A DNA stretch of 64,000 bases from the NCBI GenBank assembly GCA_035299085.1, contig DATGXG010000013.1:186001-250000 (forward strand), read 5' to 3'. Shown one piece after another: positions 62,796 to 64,000 of the stretch. Origin of the DNA: Bacteroidales bacterium. Its GTDB lineage: Bacteria; Bacteroidota; Bacteroidia; Bacteroidales; UBA10428. The notes below the pieces were generated by a model. The model was not told the DNA's origin and did no database searches. It was given only the letters and a program-made list of their open reading frames with translations. The position numbers and the translations under genes were made by a program. Numbering within the stretch: position 1 is the stretch's first letter; the number at the start of each line of letters is the position of its first letter.

Positions 62796-64000
62796 TTATT
62801 GTGCATTTTCAAGCAGGTTTGGATTTGCATCAGTTGCCCATTTTGGAATCGGGAAGGTTTCAACAGACGGATCCCCGGATTTACCACCCTGAGCGTCACC
62901 CTTGCCCCACCAGCTTTTTGTAAATTCACCAAAACGGATGAGGTCCTGGCGCCGATGACCTTCGGCAAACATTTCACGTCCTCTCTCAGCAAGCACATCA
63001 GCAAGTGTTGCATTTGTAAAAGGAGAAACGCCCGCCCTGGTTCGAATGGGGTTGATCCATTCATCACCGTCATGTCCAAGCCGGATTTCAACTTCTGCCT
63101 TTACAAGGTAAAAATCGGTGAGGCGGAACAAAGGAAAATCGTTGCTCAGGTTTTCTTTCGCTCCTTTTTTAATCTCATATTTTCCGATTCTTGCACCGGT
63201 GGTCCTGATTTGGGCCGGAGTGAAGGTAGCATCCATACGTACGGCAGGAATCACAGGGTTAAGGTTTAGAGGTGCTCCTGTTACTGATTCAATGATTGGT
63301 TGCCCTCCGCTGGTAAACTGTGGTCCATAAAGGAAATATGCTTTCTTCCTTAGATCATTGTCTTCATAAGTCTGAAAATGCTGATAGGTAACCGCGCATC
63401 CGTTCCATGGACCGACTGTCATATCATAGGTGAGGTTCGACTGGTAATGTAAAGTTCTCATGTGGATTCTGAATCCCTGGTAATCATCCTCGTCATAAGC
63501 TATCGAGAATATGATTTCTGGATTATCCTGGTTTTCTGTTACAAAAGGTCCGCTTACACTCGGATCAAGAGTAAAAACATCAGAATTAATTATACTGTCA
63601 GCGTATTGTCCTGCTTTTTCCCATTGAGGTATCCCGGTATATACCTTGGCATTGAGATAAAGCTTGCTTAAAAGAGCAAAGGCCATATAACGGGTAGCCA
63701 GATATTTGCTGTTAATAGCTTTCAGTGACGGATAGTTCGCCTCAAGACATGTGGTTAAACTATCAAATATCGCAGCTCTTGGAGTTTTATAAGGTTGTTC
63801 AGGGGCATTACTGAAAGATGAGAGGTAAGGTACATCCCCATAATTGTCCATTAGCAGGTAATAATAAAAGGATCGTATGACTTCCACTTCCTTGATTTTC
63901 TGGTTAATGGCGTCTGACTGAGGAAGTTTTTTGAGCATATCGATGATCTGGTTACTTCTGGTAACTCCGGCAAAGAGTTTTTCCCACATTCTGTTGACAC
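62796..64000 (-). CDS. SusD/RagB family nutrient-binding lipoprotein, C-terminal part
   Basis: About 401 residues are visible and the frame runs off the right edge. The helical TPR core includes RSNQIIDMLKKLP, KEVEVIRSFYYYLLMDNYGDVPYLSSF, LATRYMAFALLSKLYLNAKVYTG, PLFRLTDFYLVKAEVEIRL and AERGREMFAEGHRRQDLIRFGEF, all standard for SusD. The lipobox and N-terminus are outside. SusD binds oligosaccharides over a SusC TonB-dependent transporter, which is expected just past the window. The SusE/F gene follows after 31 bp. The internal ATG at 63989 is not the real start. Confidence 0.95.
   Translation of the reverse strand, partial: VNRMWEKLFAGVTRSNQIIDMLKKLPQSDAINQKIKEVEVIRSFYYYLLMDNYGDVPYLSSFSNAPEQPYKTPRAAIFDSLTTCLEANYPSLKAINSKYLATRYMAFALLSKLYLNAKVYTGIPQWEKAGQYADSIINSDVFTLDPSVSGPFVTENQDNPEIIFSIAYDEDDYQGFRIHMRTLHYQSNLTYDMTVGPWNGCAVTYQHFQTYEDNDLRKKAYFLYGPQFTSGGQPIIESVTGAPLNLNPVIPAVRMDATFTPAQIRTTGARIGKYEIKKGAKENLSNDFPLFRLTDFYLVKAEVEIRLGHDGDEWINPIRTRAGVSPFTNATLADVLAERGREMFAEGHRRQDLIRFGEFTKSWWGKGDAQGGKSGDPSVETFPIPKWATDANPNLLENAQ

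Overview
The window is chromosomal DNA from a member of the Bacteroidota, probably a free-living relative of the Bacteroidales/Marinilabiliales. The evidence is a SusD / SusE-F / alpha-amylase starch locus, a type IX secretion (T9SS) C-terminal sorting domain, a lipoprotein with an acidic surface-export signal, FecI/FecR sigma/anti-sigma genes, an extended SecA, ATP-type PEP carboxykinase plus pyruvate phosphate dikinase, and repeated TAnnTTTG -7 promoter boxes in place of the E. coli type. Classical Shine-Dalgarno sites are mostly absent. I see no rRNA, tRNA, CRISPR array, prophage or insertion sequence with a transposase.

Layout. 1-7.1 kb: end of dapA, then secA, icd and dnaX on the minus strand. 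7.2-9.6 kb: an ECF sigma factor, a membrane-anchored putative anti-sigma protein and a secreted DUF4097-like protein. 9.7-18.2 kb: a CAP-domain protein, a hybrid-like histidine kinase with its LuxR-type regulator, a DUF456 protein, argF, a lipoprotein, an outer-membrane barrel and a YbhN-like membrane protein. 18.2-24.0 kb: FecI, FecR, an STN/carboxypeptidase-regulatory protein and an MG2/plug-like protein. 24.2-28.8 kb: lactonase, ArfB, free-methionine-sulfoxide reductase, a stand-alone receiver, a Crp/Fnr regulator and pyruvate kinase. 28.9-37.9 kb: xerD, ppdK, pckA, plsY, cdaA, folP and tmk. 37.9-44.0 kb: a DoxX-type protein, a YceI / porin / YceI / Rrf2 cluster and three small envelope proteins. 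44.1-47.5 kb: a corrinoid methyl-transfer cluster (split MetH parts plus a divergent UroD-type methyltransferase). 47.5-53.7 kb: tpiA, prmA and a 1500-residue exported protein of unknown function. 54.0-58.4 kb: comB, serC, serA and a DUF1015 gene. 58.4-64.0 kb: alpha-amylase, SusE/F and the C-terminal part of SusD (a starch locus read leftward, continuing past the right edge).

Two places look most likely to hold incompletely described biology. The first is the 44.1-47.5 kb cluster, which has the homocysteine, cobalamin and reactivation modules of methionine synthase as separate genes, has no folate module, and lies next to a UroD-family methyltransferase. The second is serC-serA-DUF1015, where a protein with a ParB/sulfiredoxin-like DGHHR motif sits where a phosphoserine phosphatase is expected, and where SerA has lysine in place of the usual catalytic histidine.

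The non-coding DNA is also structured. Three copies of a 200-230 bp palindromic element begin or end within a few bases of a stop codon. Two inverted arrays of 7-8 bp units form long hairpins. There is a REP-like doublet and a pair of TGACAG...CTGTCA hairpins. Seven of nine convergent gene pairs end within -8 to +2 bp of each other.
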